Notes: generated from the sequence alone by a model not told the origin. Shown: positions 14,901 through 23,854, counted from the stretch's first letter. The stretch is DNA of 54,312 bases from Idiomarina sp. A28L (GCF_000218785.1 NZ_AFPO01000028.1:1-54312), one strand, 5' to 3'. Program-made: numbers and translations.

Positions 14901-16996
14901 ACGTAACTAAATTCGAACTTTGGGTGGTACAAATACGGAATAAGCCCTTGGGGATTCAAGCGCTCTTTGGTAATACGTGGCAAACCAGAAAAGCTTTGGG
15001 CATGCTGCTTATCGGCCAACATCTGTTCGGCCAGATACAAGTAATACGACAAAACCAGCGGATGCAGTGGAGTTATGAATTCATCACCATCAAATACTGC
15101 AAAACCAACGTGCATGAGCTGCTTTTGTGCTTTATTCAGCAAATCATTTTCTTCAATGTCACTGATGGCACCCGAGAAAGCGTTAACGACTGCACGCACT
15201 AAAGCGATGTAATCCGGATCCCAGCCGCTTAGTGAGGGTAAACTTCGCCTTTGGTGCAACTCATCCAACAAAGCAGTGTACGCTTGCTTTAATTCCGGAA
15301 AGTGACAGAAAGAAGTAACATCCAAATTGCGTCCAGCCTCATCATGGCGATAGAGCAACTGGCCTTGAATAAGCTGATCCTCCCACTGCAATAAGGTTAA
15401 ACGTCGCCCTTTTGGTGCTACTTCTTGATTATCAAGAATGATTTTGTTCTTAGCTCGGTTAAAGACACCGCAGTAATCTCGATCAAATAAACGCGAGTAA
15501 CGCTCAGAATCAAGTAGCAATGGCAAGCCTAATGCTTCTGATGCCACAGCACCTTCCACTTCAAAATCTAGAGTGTAACTATTAGTTATAACGGTAAAGC
15601 TAATCTCAGACGACTCATTGGCTAAGGTTTCAAAATCAATAAAACCAATATCCGCAGTTTCAAAAACCTGACCTACTTGTTCTAACGCTACCTTAGTGAA
15701 ATTTTCTGAAATCTTTAGAACGTTTTCATCCGTTTGCAGCAACAATCTTTGCTGCTTAACCTGGACTAAAAAGCTGTGTGCAATATTCTGTAGTGGGAAA
15801 TCTGAATCTGGTAAAATAACGACTTTAAAGCCGAAGGTTTCAGCTGTTTTTTCACGGTTGAGTTTTATAAAACAAAATACCGGTGTTTGGATATCATTAC
15901 AGCTAAACTTCACCCGGCTGCGCTTACCGCCTGCATTATTAATACCAGTCAGTTGCACTTTATCTTCTGATGCGTCTTTGATCTCGACCTGATTCTTTTC
16001 AATGGCATCACCAATAAAAACAAGCTCAAAATCTGCCGCTGTCTCGCCAGCATGCAAAACTAAAATTAAATGTCTTTCGCGTTTCCCCGCTTTTGTGGGA
16101 GCTTTATCTCTACCAGTTAGTTCAACAGTTAAACCCCACTCTTCACTTTCTAAACTGAGCCCTGCCTTACGGTTTTTCTTTTGTTCTTCAAAGCAAGCAC
16201 CTAGCTCAAGTGTCTCACGCCAGCAGTCGGGCTCAGAAAAATGTTCTTCAATGAATTTTTCGCCAAAGTCTAGTTCACCTAACTTTTCAACTAACTCAGC
16301 TGGAAAGCGTTCAGTAATTTCAGTAATTCTACGATGAAGTTGCTGATTCTCTTCTAGACGTTTTTGGATCTGTTCGCTCTGACTTTCATAGCGTGTCAGG
16401 TCGCTATCTACAAGCAAGTTCAGCTCATGAAAGCGTAAGTCACCATTTAAAATTGCACTGTATAACTTACTAAAACCAAAAACAGTACCGCCATTATCAA
16501 TGATCTGCTCATAGACTAAATCAAGTAAAATTTCAGACACTGCACGCTGTTTATCCAATGGATTAATTAGCGTTTTCAAATGTTCTTTTAAAGTAAATGG
16601 ATGCCAAACTTTGCTTGGTTGAGCCAGATCTTCCGCTGAGTTGACCAGCGTATCTAGCATACTGTTATGAACAATCAATAAGGCTGTATTCTTAAAATCA
16701 CCTTGCTGTGCAGCCACTAAATCACGTAAACGGGAAATGTAATTCTCTGTATATCCATGCATGTTATCAGCATGCAAGACTGGAATTAATCGAACAGCAT
16801 TTAGTTCTAAAAATGGTAACGCAGTAGAAAAATCAGAAAAGCTCGCCGATTTTTTCTCTAATAGGGCTTCTATGAGTAATTCGCTATTCTTACTATCAGG
16901 TGATTTAAACTGATAACGAAAACCAGCTTTAAACTCGCTCCGCCCCCAATCAATTAATCGCTCAGCAAGAAAGCTCTCAAACTGTTTTTCTGACAT
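11915..16996 (-). CDS. dptH: Phosphorothioation-dependent restriction protein DptH (DndH)
   Basis: DptH is the large ATPase/translocase-like subunit of the DptFGH (DndFGH) complex that damages DNA lacking phosphorothioates. The ~1,693-aa protein ends in a HerA/FtsK-like ATPase: Walker A TMGTGKTQFTKA near residue 1,355 and Walker B KMILVDEADNF near 1,570, followed by a conserved LSTQDITHFK. The first 1,250 residues have few recognisable motifs. A GTG at 17,017 and ATG at 17,005 are in frame; I chose the ATG at 16,996 (MSEKQFESFLAERL) because AGTGGGG lies upstream. It overlaps the end of dptG and is followed without a gap by a membrane-protein gene. Confidence 0.9.
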   Translation of the reverse strand: MSEKQFESFLAERLIDWGRSEFKAGFRYQFKSPDSKNSELLIEALLEKKSASFSDFSTALPFLELNAVRLIPVLHADNMHGYTENYISRLRDLVAAQQGDFKNTALLIVHNSMLDTLVNSAEDLAQPSKVWHPFTLKEHLKTLINPLDKQRAVSEILLDLVYEQIIDNGGTVFGFSKLYSAILNGDLRFHELNLLVDSDLTRYESQSEQIQKRLEENQQLHRRITEITERFPAELVEKLGELDFGEKFIEEHFSEPDCWRETLELGACFEEQKKNRKAGLSLESEEWGLTVELTGRDKAPTKAGKRERHLILVLHAGETAADFELVFIGDAIEKNQVEIKDASEDKVQLTGINNAGGKRSRVKFSCNDIQTPVFCFIKLNREKTAETFGFKVVILPDSDFPLQNIAHSFLVQVKQQRLLLQTDENVLKISENFTKVALEQVGQVFETADIGFIDFETLANESSEISFTVITNSYTLDFEVEGAVASEALGLPLLLDSERYSRLFDRDYCGVFNRAKNKIILDNQEVAPKGRRLTLLQWEDQLIQGQLLYRHDEAGRNLDVTSFCHFPELKQAYTALLDELHQRRSLPSLSGWDPDYIALVRAVVNAFSGAISDIEENDLLNKAQKQLMHVGFAVFDGDEFITPLHPLVLSYYLYLAEQMLADKQHAQSFSGLPRITKERLNPQGLIPYLYHPKFEFSYVQKDRENSFWMQLVPQQETSFSYVRKLVSEKVGEFQAAFSMLFSCGPRAKLLVNSVNNHDNFDLFMGLVDLVKNLKDKVPYIHVCLYDDELMYNEFDRFADMSKHEELKLRYELNKGKAKEYSDLVVDLLRTRLTYSKYENEKVTAQQYAHISFFRNNQRVERTDVDPDQELSGVVCNGLIVGEAAANKQDSYFTAFGLKGVDTTNRPHLRLAQQYNRLVKPAYKANEQHGKAKSTALAVNDGFRKLLERSYDSSIWTCIIDPKVTLDFFESSKDVVLIHYSDNYTNSTNYDAITVTKQTDLYRKVLERDEQGGYIEELNAFNGSWLLRMITDNSNERKAKRGTIGAYKFINALLAHSDVTWVPLSVDEIIRVAKNTGLKISESDFSRTVQGYKQGPISDDVLFAGFKDDKLYLLPVEVKTGKRQTHSKGFLQALELKRYLTEDLLGKQDLAGLLYRGLFARQVLMQVEKYKLYNLYKDDYFEDLDEQREWWLKGEYQLTELNDYPKGFLFVNVEDGTFFDACYSEEQDILKIELPSGWLGDLIRTPLKEMLASASSETLFRVPAQYLLQPQTKTSEYQEEPETELRHPAEPIDPLVPPSVSSDEQPEKSPQPIEKTSDGPLQVLFGNDARTDQHLYWEPTNTARFMNTNTGIIGTMGTGKTQFTKAMITQLYRNQHNNVNSAPIGMLIFDYKSDYVDDAFINATQAKKYKLFKLPYNPLSLFGNTPMLPIHTSAGFSETMAKAYGLGPKQQLKLENLILEAYTAAGISLEDASTWQKPAPTIEDIWALFMAQEKVEEDSLYAALSKLARFKIFESVPENMTSLYELTTGVTVIELAGYPSEIQNLVVALTLDLFYSQMQKRGKPEVQGDFRQITKMILVDEADNFMSQNFSSLRRILKEGREYGVGVVLSTQDITHFKTSENNYASYILTWVIHRVAEIRNADIKAIFNVDDKGEQENLMETIRKLEKHYSLYIDGKKTLTKMRDKAFWELNNA

Positions 16997-18287
16997 AGAC
17001 TGCATCCCCACTGTCACTCATACGCTCAACATTGCCGATACGCTCATAAAATTGCACAATTTCAGCTTGGCTGTGTTTATCGAAGAAAACACCACGCTGG
17101 TTAAATCCTTTTATCAGCTCATTCAAACGCAAAGATTCTTTCGGACCGATTACCAAGTTTGTCAGCAGCAGCAGATAATCCTGATTCATTACCAATACAG
17201 AGCCAGCTGCGCCTCGTTGTTGAATAAAATCAGCGCACAGGTGTTTGAGTGTCGCTTTGGCAAAGTTACTGTTGATGTCATCTTTGTCTTTATTGCCGGT
17301 TTTGAATTGCTCGCTAGACAGCTTTAATACTTGGCTCAACGCACCTATCGGTTCTGGCTTGTCAACAAGCTCGGCTTTGGTCAAGTTACGCTCTGCCTTG
17401 AAGCTATGCGAAAATTCATTCAAATGACTTGTGACTGAGTCACAATCGCGAATGCCATCAGCCAACTGCCATAGAGGCACAATTTCTTCATGATCTGCCT
17501 GCAGCATTTCTGACATAGTTAGATAAGGAAAAATTCGATGCACATGCTTATAAAGCTGCTTGTAACCCGCATCTTTTAGGTAATGTCGCTCTGCACTTGC
17601 TTTTTCGGTATCTAGTATCAAGTAGTTTTCACAAGGCTTTGGTTCACCTTGAGACCAATTTATTAAATTGTGAGCCAACTGACTGGTATACAAAAAACCA
17701 TACAAACGAAGGAAGCTCTGGAAGTTATCTAATAAATAGCGTGGTTTGGTTCCTAAGAAAGCCAAATCCTGTTTAAAACATTGAGTCATAAATGGCAAGA
17801 ATGATTGCTCTGCTACCTTTCCATGCTTTTTAATTATCTTAGCTTTAAGGCCATTTTTTTCGAGCACTTCAAATAAAACCTGCTCGATAAAATTCAGCCG
17901 CATCGGAGTGAAATTCAGTAGTGTTTGACCACCCATAAGTTGCACAAACATCTCACCAATGCGTTGATTGTGTTTATTGTCTTCAGCTTCGTTGGAGCGG
18001 AATAAAAGAAACTCAGGAGCAATTTGAAGAATATCCTTTGTATCAAAGTACATGGTCTTCAACGTCGACCAAAATGATGCATCATCAATGCGCTGTTTAA
18101 ATTCAGCGGCCGACAAAGCTTCAAAGGCTGAAAGATCTGGTACTGCTAGTTCTTTACGGTACACTTCACCGATCACAATGCCCAGAATACTATCCCAGTC
18201 TAGCTCTTTGCGTTCATCCTTCGTTCGTAAGGGAAAGAATCGACTCAACCGATTCTTAGTAACGACTAAATTCCGGCTCAAATTCAC
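16977..18287 (-). CDS. dptG: Phosphorothioation-dependent restriction protein DptG (DndG)
   Basis: DptG is the middle subunit of the restriction arm and is needed for the activity of DptFGH, but has no assigned catalytic domain. The 436-aa sequence resembles the family over its length (ILGIVIGEVYRKEL near residue 35; FTPMRLNFIEQVLFEVLE near 125), and position between dptF and dptH supports the call. It starts with GTG at 18,287, overlapping the dptF stop (GTGA), with GGGGGAG in the last dptF codons as ribosome binding site. No nuclease or ATPase motif is visible. Confidence 0.85.
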   Translation of the reverse strand: MNLSRNLVVTKNRLSRFFPLRTKDERKELDWDSILGIVIGEVYRKELAVPDLSAFEALSAAEFKQRIDDASFWSTLKTMYFDTKDILQIAPEFLLFRSNEAEDNKHNQRIGEMFVQLMGGQTLLNFTPMRLNFIEQVLFEVLEKNGLKAKIIKKHGKVAEQSFLPFMTQCFKQDLAFLGTKPRYLLDNFQSFLRLYGFLYTSQLAHNLINWSQGEPKPCENYLILDTEKASAERHYLKDAGYKQLYKHVHRIFPYLTMSEMLQADHEEIVPLWQLADGIRDCDSVTSHLNEFSHSFKAERNLTKAELVDKPEPIGALSQVLKLSSEQFKTGNKDKDDINSNFAKATLKHLCADFIQQRGAAGSVLVMNQDYLLLLTNLVIGPKESLRLNELIKGFNQRGVFFDKHSQAEIVQFYERIGNVERMSDSGDAVYVRKTV

Positions 18288-19903
18288 TTTTTGACTCCCC
18301 CGCTTACTTCTAACTCACTTCCATCTCCCTCAGCGTCATATACTCGGAGGCGAGTTGAGTCACGAAGGACCAGCAAAGTTTTCGCCTTACTAGCTCTTTC
18401 ATGTAGCTCTTCAACTAGTTCATCCAGCAGTACTACCGCATTTTTGTCATGCTTATTCGGTTGATAGCCTTCACAGATTCGATACAACAAACCAAGCAAA
18501 TTGATATTAATAGCGACTTTTTTAATAGGCTGCTCATCAACCTTGAGGCAAGCATGGAAAAAACCGACATGCTCCTGTTCAGCTGCCGCAGCGAGCTTGA
18601 TTGCTGAATTGTCCTGCTTAATATCTACATGAGCTGCGATATGAAACCCGCCTCGCGTTGCGAGCAGCAACTCATCCTTACTTAATTGTGGCGCATTACG
18701 ATTATTAAACTTGCTAATAGCTGTTAATAAAACATCACGGTAAAAAACTCTTATCTCATGCTTTGCTTCAGGTGCCTCTGGTGTGCGATGCAAGCGCCAT
18801 ATCGTTGAGTATTTATCAAGCAAGCTGTCACTGAAGTCGGCTTGAAAACGGTGATGGTAGTTATTGCCAATGTCTTCGTGCTGAAGCACATAGAATAAGC
18901 GTATATTACTTTCTGGCGATCGTAACTTTCTTAGATCAAAGCCTCTATCTTTTAGAGTGCTTTTAAAAGACTCAAACTCATTATCATTGATCCCTAACTT
19001 GTGGCTTAGAACAAACTGATCAATCAACTTTGTACGCAACAATGCCGGATCAAAGTCTGCAATCTTAGCTACGATTTCACTTTCACTGCAGGTAAAAAGG
19101 TTCTCTGAAAGATAGCTATCACCAGAGAACAAGTGGTACACGAAGTCAAGTAATGCCCTGGCCGTTAAAAATTGATCTTTCATCAACCTAGCTTTAAACA
19201 GCGACTCCACCACAATTCTTTGCACAGATGGGATTGATAACAGCTCGAAGTTTAAACAAAGCGTAGTATCGTGAATTGGTAGTACTTTTTCTTCATCAAA
19301 AAACTGCCGGATAATATTGTTATCTTGTGCTGTGATTCTCTGCAGTAATTGCTCAGTAAATTTTGAGCTGTAGAAATGAGCGTCCATCTTAAATTTTGGA
19401 TATTGTTCAAAGTCTAAGAATACAAATTCATCATTAACTTCTGATTTTTGCAAAAAACTTTTTATGGCTTGTTTAAACTGCTCATTTGCTCCTTCTTCTG
19501 AGTAGTTACCTAGCATGCCAGTATTAATACCAACCACCAAAGATTGAGTGCCGATATCGTAATCAGAGAAGACTTTGTCTAATCGCTCAATCGCGGTCTC
19601 TTTTGGACCAAAACTATGGGTGGCATCGAGATGAAAGTGTGCTTTGTGTTGATATTGTTTACTATAACGAGTCAGGATTTCGGATTTACCATCACCACTA
19701 CTACCACAGAGAAAAATGACCTTTTTTTCTGCTGCTGCATTAAGGGATTTAAGCTGATTATGAAAGTCCTGCTCTATATCGGTTTCAACATAGAGGTAGT
19801 CTTTAACTGCATCCAGGTCATCGCTTTCTACAGGCTCACGATCTGTTTTTACAGCGTAAGGTGAGGATTTAGAGAGAACACTTAAAACTTCACGAAGCCG
19901 CAT
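18284..19903 (-). CDS. dptF: Phosphorothioation-dependent restriction protein DptF (DndF)
   Basis: DptF is the first subunit of the DptFGH restriction complex and has a P-loop ATPase fold. Walker A is FLCGSSGDGKSE (P-loop at residues 67-74); HFHLDATHSFGPKETAIERLD shortly after is a conserved stretch of the family. The ATG at 19,903 (AAGGGA about nine bases upstream) is preferred over a TTG one codon earlier, giving 539 aa. It is the first gene of a five-gene leftward operon with its own promoter, separate from dndA and dndBCDE, so restriction can be controlled independently of modification. Confidence 0.9.
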   Translation of the reverse strand: MRLREVLSVLSKSSPYAVKTDREPVESDDLDAVKDYLYVETDIEQDFHNQLKSLNAAAEKKVIFLCGSSGDGKSEILTRYSKQYQHKAHFHLDATHSFGPKETAIERLDKVFSDYDIGTQSLVVGINTGMLGNYSEEGANEQFKQAIKSFLQKSEVNDEFVFLDFEQYPKFKMDAHFYSSKFTEQLLQRITAQDNNIIRQFFDEEKVLPIHDTTLCLNFELLSIPSVQRIVVESLFKARLMKDQFLTARALLDFVYHLFSGDSYLSENLFTCSESEIVAKIADFDPALLRTKLIDQFVLSHKLGINDNEFESFKSTLKDRGFDLRKLRSPESNIRLFYVLQHEDIGNNYHHRFQADFSDSLLDKYSTIWRLHRTPEAPEAKHEIRVFYRDVLLTAISKFNNRNAPQLSKDELLLATRGGFHIAAHVDIKQDNSAIKLAAAAEQEHVGFFHACLKVDEQPIKKVAININLLGLLYRICEGYQPNKHDKNAVVLLDELVEELHERASKAKTLLVLRDSTRLRVYDAEGDGSELEVSGGVKK

Positions 19904-19967
19904 CAAACTTATCCCTTAAAAGCGGTTTCACAAAAACCACTCCTTGGTAAATAGATAAAATAACCTT

Positions 19968-19997
19968 ATCATAATAATAGCTTAGGGCAAGAGTCAA
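19968..19997 (-). promoter_or_regulatory. Predicted sigma70 promoter of the dptFGH operon
   Basis: On the minus strand a -35 TTGACT (19,992-19,997) and a -10 TATGAT (19,968-19,973) are separated by 18 bases, both one mismatch from consensus. Transcription should start near 19,961, about 58 bases before the dptF ATG. No CGTACGTAC box like that of the dnd operon is present, so the restriction arm does not appear to share that operator. Confidence 0.6.
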
Positions 19998-20628
19998 ATT
20001 TGCTGAAACTTCTCATATTTAAGTGCTTTTAATGGTCTGAGATATTAGCTACCACCTACTTATAGCAACATACGGTAAAGATTTTAATATTTGTTTTCAT
20101 TTGAGCTTCATTGCAACATAGTATAACTATGTTTCCTTGATGCACGACACAGACTGGTAGAGTCTGAGATTTATCGACACAGCTTTAGGTGAAAATATAA
20201 ACAGGACTTCACTAGTGGAGCGATAGAAAGAGGCTCACTAGGAAGGAATAGATACTGTAAAATACCTACATACCGTTGAGCTACTTCGCGATAGAAGCTA
20301 AGTTCCAAAACACATCGGATTAGATAATATTTGCCGTGGTTTTTTGGACTGATAGACGCAAATGAGCATTTGCGCTTTCGTAGATAAGATCAATAAAAAA
20401 AGCGTTACAAAAATAGCATATTTGTATGTGGCTAAATGTCAAAATATCGGAACCGAAAAACCAGAAGAAAACACTTGGTCCCCAAATGGTCCCAGATTGG
20501 TCCCAGCTAAATATATGATACGGAACATTGATTTTAGCTAAAGGCTTACAAGAATTCGTTATATGAGCTTGTCGTGATGCAAATTGTTCCAAGATTTGTC
20601 ATTGGGAAGTGCCGATAGGCGAGAGAAA
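19998..20628. other. Gene-free border region of the island
   Basis: Over 600 AT-rich bases without a convincing gene. A 90-codon minus-strand frame (20,320-20,592) has no ribosome binding site or recognisable features, and a plus-strand frame near 20,440-20,520 (EENTWSPNGPRLVPAK) vaguely recalls an integrase tail but is too short to call. The region probably holds attachment-site flanks and debris from earlier integrations. Confidence 0.4.
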
Positions 20629-20705
20629 TGGCGCGCCCGAGAGGATTCGAACCTCTGACCTCCGCCTCCGGAGGGCGGCGCTCTATCCAGCTGAGCTACG
20701 GGCGC
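20629..20705 (-). tRNA. tRNA-Arg (anticodon CCG)
   Basis: The 77-base minus-strand sequence folds as a complete tRNA. The acceptor stem pairs GCGCCCG with CGGGCGC, followed by discriminator G and encoded CCA. There is a D-arm AGCTCAGCTGGATAGAGC, an anticodon stem CCGCC/GGCGG around loop CTCCGGA with anticodon CCG (reads CGG, arginine), and a T-arm AGAGGTTCGAATCCTCT. It is the right border of the island, which lies on its 3' side, the usual arrangement for tRNA-targeted integrases. A TATAAT (minus strand, 20,740-20,745) about 35 bases upstream may be its -10 box. Confidence 0.95.
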
Positions 20706-20749
20706 ATTTTTTAAATTTTGACTTCTAGCTTAAACACCAATTATACGAT

Positions 20750-20801
20750 TGACCTCCGCCTCCGGAGGGCGGCGCTCTATCCAGCTGAGCTACGGGCGCA
20801 T
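20750..20801 (-). repeat. 52-bp partial copy of the tRNA-Arg gene (5' part)
   Basis: Positions 20,750-20,801 are identical to 20,656-20,707, covering the 5' end of the tRNA through D-arm, anticodon arm and variable loop, but lacking the T-arm and 3' acceptor strand. The copies are 94 bp apart in the same orientation. It is either the leftover of an integration/excision event at this tRNA or the truncated member of a former tandem tRNA pair. It cannot form a functional tRNA. Confidence 0.85.
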
Positions 20802-20959
20802 GTTTGGTGCTTTCAAAGCAGGCGTGGATTTTAGGGAATTTCCGGTTGTATGTCCAGCACTGCGGGGAATTAATCTAATTTGTAACTGGTTGTTAAGAAC
20901 GATTGCTTAAATGTTAATAACTAGTTAAATTAACTTTCCGTATTCGAGTATTTTGAGAA

Positions 20960-23722
20960 ATGCAGTTGAGTGTGAATGAAACTACCCATAAGCAAGGTTT
21001 TGAACCGCTTGCAGTTGCTGAACAACCTGCCGTAACGCGTTCTTATACGGGTTCTTTACGCGCGGTTGTAAATGTTGCGGCATGGGCATTGTTTGGTTTT
21101 TTCTTGGTTATTTGTGTGGGTTTATGGAACCGCTCAGTAACAATGAACCACCATGAAATAAAGCATTCGGCGGAAATGCTTGAGCAAGGTGTGAAATCAT
21201 ACTTTGCTAGTACCGAGCTGTTTTTAAGTACGGTTGGAAATGATTTAGTTTACAACAATGTATTTGCTGATCGCGAACAAGCAATGCACCACCTGCAACG
21301 AATTACGAAACGCCAAGCTGGCGTGGCCGGCTTAGCGTTTATTACCCTTGAGGGCGAGTTTTGGGTAACCGATTTTGCACCTATTAATGAACCTCTACCT
21401 TCCTTATTAGCTAATGAATTTGCAGCGAGTGATTTTGTTACCTTTGTGGCAGAGCCTCAATTCCATATTGGCCGCCCTTATTTTTTCCAATTTTTCGATA
21501 CGTGGATAGTTCCTATCCGTGCGCCTATCTTTGATGAAGCAGGGGTGCTCCTCGGTTATATGGCTATGGGTGTGGAGCTTGAAGAAGGCTTACCATTGTG
21601 GACAAATATGGTTATCCCTTCAGGTATTCAAGTGTCGCTGGTGCGGCCGGATAATCATTTAGCCTATCTGCATCCATTAATTTTGGAGCATACGGCTGAT
21701 ACTCTTGCGAGCGTTTACCAAGCTCAGATATCGTCGGAGCTGCAGCAATTAATGGGTGAACCCGAAGGTGTGTATCAATATCAACGAGAAAGGCTAAGTG
21801 ATTCTGGCATTGAACAAGCATATGCATACCTGAAGCCGTTACCTGATTACAATTTAACGGTTATTGCCATGCGTAGCCGCTCAAAAGTTATCACCGATTG
21901 GCTCTACAGTTTAATCATTCCATTTGCGGTGTTGTTTGCGGCGTTTTTAGCGCTTTGGTATGCCGCTCGGCGGGCGAAATTCTATCTGCAAACAGCCGAG
22001 CAAGAAATTAATATTCGGCAGGGTGCGCTAATTCATAGTTTAGAACAATATGGCAAGTTAACTGCGCTCACGCCGGCTGGTGTTTATCAAGTTCGAGTTC
22101 GTAAAGATGGCGAGCGTGAGTTTATTTACTTAAGCGAGCGTGCTCGCGATTTGTTCGCGGTGCCTTCAACGGTTCCGTTATCAGATACTCTCACTTATAT
22201 GGTAGAGCTAACCCACCCCGAAGATATTGAGAGTTTCGTAAATGCTGAAGAAGAGGCGGTAGTAAATAATCAATCGTTTCGTTGGGAAGGGCGCTTCCTT
22301 ATTGATAATAAAACAAAATGGATTAGCGTTGAATCGCAGCCAGGTGAAGCGGATGACGAAGGAAGAATTTGGCACGGTGTGATGCTCGATATTACCGAGC
22401 GGCGAGAAACTCAAGAGCAAATAGAGGAGCTAGCACATTATGATGTGTTAACGCATTTGCCGAATCGCACGCTTTTACAAAAGCGCTTGCACGAAAGTAT
22501 TTGGGATGCACGGTACAGCCAGCAGTATGCAGCGGTGCTCTCAATTGATTTAGATAACTTCAAAATCCTCAATGATAGTTTAGGGCATGAAGAAGGTGAT
22601 AGAGCTTTGCTTATCGTTGCACAGCGGCTTGCGAACGTAGTTCGGGAAGAAGATACCGTTGCGCACATGTCAGCTGATGAGTTTGTGATTTTACTTACTG
22701 ATCTTGGCAGCACCGAAGAAGAGGTTATAAGCAAGTGCCATGATTTTATTGCCCAGTTAAATACACTGATGCAAGATCCGCTCGTGTTGGCAAACGATTC
22801 TTACCTGTTAACCGCGAGTATTGGCGTAACATTAGTGGGGCCAGCTTCAGAGAGTATGGAGCGAGTATTGCAACAAGCTGATCAAGCCATGTATGAAGCG
22901 AAAGATGCAGGGCGAAATACCAGTGTATTTTTTGATGCTGATTTAGAAGCGCGATTAAATAGCCGGCTGGAACTTCAGCGTGATTTACATCGGGGTATAA
23001 TGAACAATGAACTTGAACTGTTTTATCAGCCAAAAGTGAATTGTCAAAAAACCTGCGTTGGTGCTGAGGCACTTGTTCGTTGGTTCCACCCTACGAAAGG
23101 AATGGTTTCTCCAGCCGACTTTATTCACATTGCCGAACAATCGGGTGATATTCTTATACTTGGTAATTGGGTGCTGCGCACCGCTTGCGAGAAGCTAGTA
23201 GAGTGGGCTGAGCATGCGGAAAAATCAGATTGGACCATGTCGGTAAACGTTTCGGTGAAGCAATTAAAGGCTGATAACTTTGTAGAAGAAGTAAGCCGAA
23301 GCTTGGCCGAAACCGGTGCGCCCCCGAATAAATTAATTCTTGAAATTACTGAATCGATGCTTCTAGGTAGCACCGAAGCGGCTATTGTAACAATGCAGCA
23401 ACTACGAAACCTAGGTGTACGTTTTGCGCTAGATGATTTCGGTACAGGTTATTCCAACTTAAGCTATTTACACCGTTTACCTTTGGATCAGCTGAAAATC
23501 GATCGCTCCTTTGTATCCACCAATGCAGATAAGCCCAACGCTGGCTTGGCGCAAGCGCAATTAACGCAAAGTATCATTTCACTTGGCCACACTTTAGGCT
23601 TGATTGTTGTAGCTGAAGGCGTAGAAACTGAAGAGCAGTTAAAGGCGTTAATAAACCAAGGCTGTGATATCTATCAGGGTTATTATTTTAGCGCGCCAGT
23701 TCGCTCCAGCGATTTGCCCTAA
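20960..23722 (+). CDS. Membrane GGDEF/EAL protein, likely c-di-GMP phosphodiesterase with degenerate GGDEF
   Basis: The 920-aa inner-membrane sensor has TM1 (about 35-56), a periplasmic Cache-like region (60-310), TM2 (314-336), a PAS domain (about 365-475), a GGDEF domain (about 490-650) and an EAL domain (about 665-915). The GGDEF signature is SADEF (571-575), so cyclase activity is unlikely, though the domain may still bind GTP. The EAL domain keeps its key motifs: EALVRW (703-705), NVSVKQL, EITES, DDFGTGYSN, LKIDRSF, AEGVETEEQ and QGYYFS. It should therefore hydrolyse c-di-GMP in response to a periplasmic signal. It is transcribed alone and followed by a terminator. Confidence 0.9.
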   Translation: MQLSVNETTHKQGFEPLAVAEQPAVTRSYTGSLRAVVNVAAWALFGFFLVICVGLWNRSVTMNHHEIKHSAEMLEQGVKSYFASTELFLSTVGNDLVYNNVFADREQAMHHLQRITKRQAGVAGLAFITLEGEFWVTDFAPINEPLPSLLANEFAASDFVTFVAEPQFHIGRPYFFQFFDTWIVPIRAPIFDEAGVLLGYMAMGVELEEGLPLWTNMVIPSGIQVSLVRPDNHLAYLHPLILEHTADTLASVYQAQISSELQQLMGEPEGVYQYQRERLSDSGIEQAYAYLKPLPDYNLTVIAMRSRSKVITDWLYSLIIPFAVLFAAFLALWYAARRAKFYLQTAEQEINIRQGALIHSLEQYGKLTALTPAGVYQVRVRKDGEREFIYLSERARDLFAVPSTVPLSDTLTYMVELTHPEDIESFVNAEEEAVVNNQSFRWEGRFLIDNKTKWISVESQPGEADDEGRIWHGVMLDITERRETQEQIEELAHYDVLTHLPNRTLLQKRLHESIWDARYSQQYAAVLSIDLDNFKILNDSLGHEEGDRALLIVAQRLANVVREEDTVAHMSADEFVILLTDLGSTEEEVISKCHDFIAQLNTLMQDPLVLANDSYLLTASIGVTLVGPASESMERVLQQADQAMYEAKDAGRNTSVFFDADLEARLNSRLELQRDLHRGIMNNELELFYQPKVNCQKTCVGAEALVRWFHPTKGMVSPADFIHIAEQSGDILILGNWVLRTACEKLVEWAEHAEKSDWTMSVNVSVKQLKADNFVEEVSRSLAETGAPPNKLILEITESMLLGSTEAAIVTMQQLRNLGVRFALDDFGTGYSNLSYLHRLPLDQLKIDRSFVSTNADKPNAGLAQAQLTQSIISLGHTLGLIVVAEGVETEEQLKALINQGCDIYQGYYFSAPVRSSDLP

Positions 23723-23781
23723 TCTTCTGTTGATGCCGTTTCAATAGTTCGCGCTGTATCGGTTTATTCTTACGATTGGTC

Positions 23782-23812
23782 GGCTTTCACTTGCGTGGAA
23801 GCCTTTTTTTTT
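23782..23812 (+). terminator. Rho-independent terminator after the GGDEF/EAL gene
   Basis: GGCTTTCAC and GTGGAAGCC pair (one G-U) around a TTGC loop and are followed by eight T residues. It separates the GGDEF/EAL gene from the aminopeptidase gene. Confidence 0.8.
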
Positions 23813-23854
23813 GCACCCTAACGCCCGATTATTTGCTAAATAGGGAATTTCTAT

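Larger units (their letters stand above)
1..20628. mobile_element. tRNA-Arg-associated genomic island carrying a phosphorothioation defence locus (left end outside window)
   Basis: The stretch between the left window edge and the tRNA-Arg gene holds an integrase module, an Xre-type regulator, an IS-like fragment and the complete dnd/dpt locus. It contains no recognisable housekeeping gene and is visibly AT-richer than the DNA to the right, most strongly around 10.2-11.9 kb. The right border is set by the tRNA gene, a classic tyrosine-integrase target, with a partial tRNA copy beside it. I saw no copy of the tRNA 3' end in the island, so the left attachment site, if any, lies outside the window. 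That the integrase at 517-1704 mobilised the whole island is inference; the defence genes and the mobility module could have arrived separately. Confidence 0.6.

Noticed and set aside
20320-20592. 90-aa open frame on the minus strand near the tRNA
   Set aside because: No ribosome binding site, odd composition (rich in F, I, W, C) and no recognisable features.
20750-20801. Second tRNA-Arg gene
   Set aside because: It lacks the T-arm and 3' acceptor strand, so it cannot fold as a tRNA.
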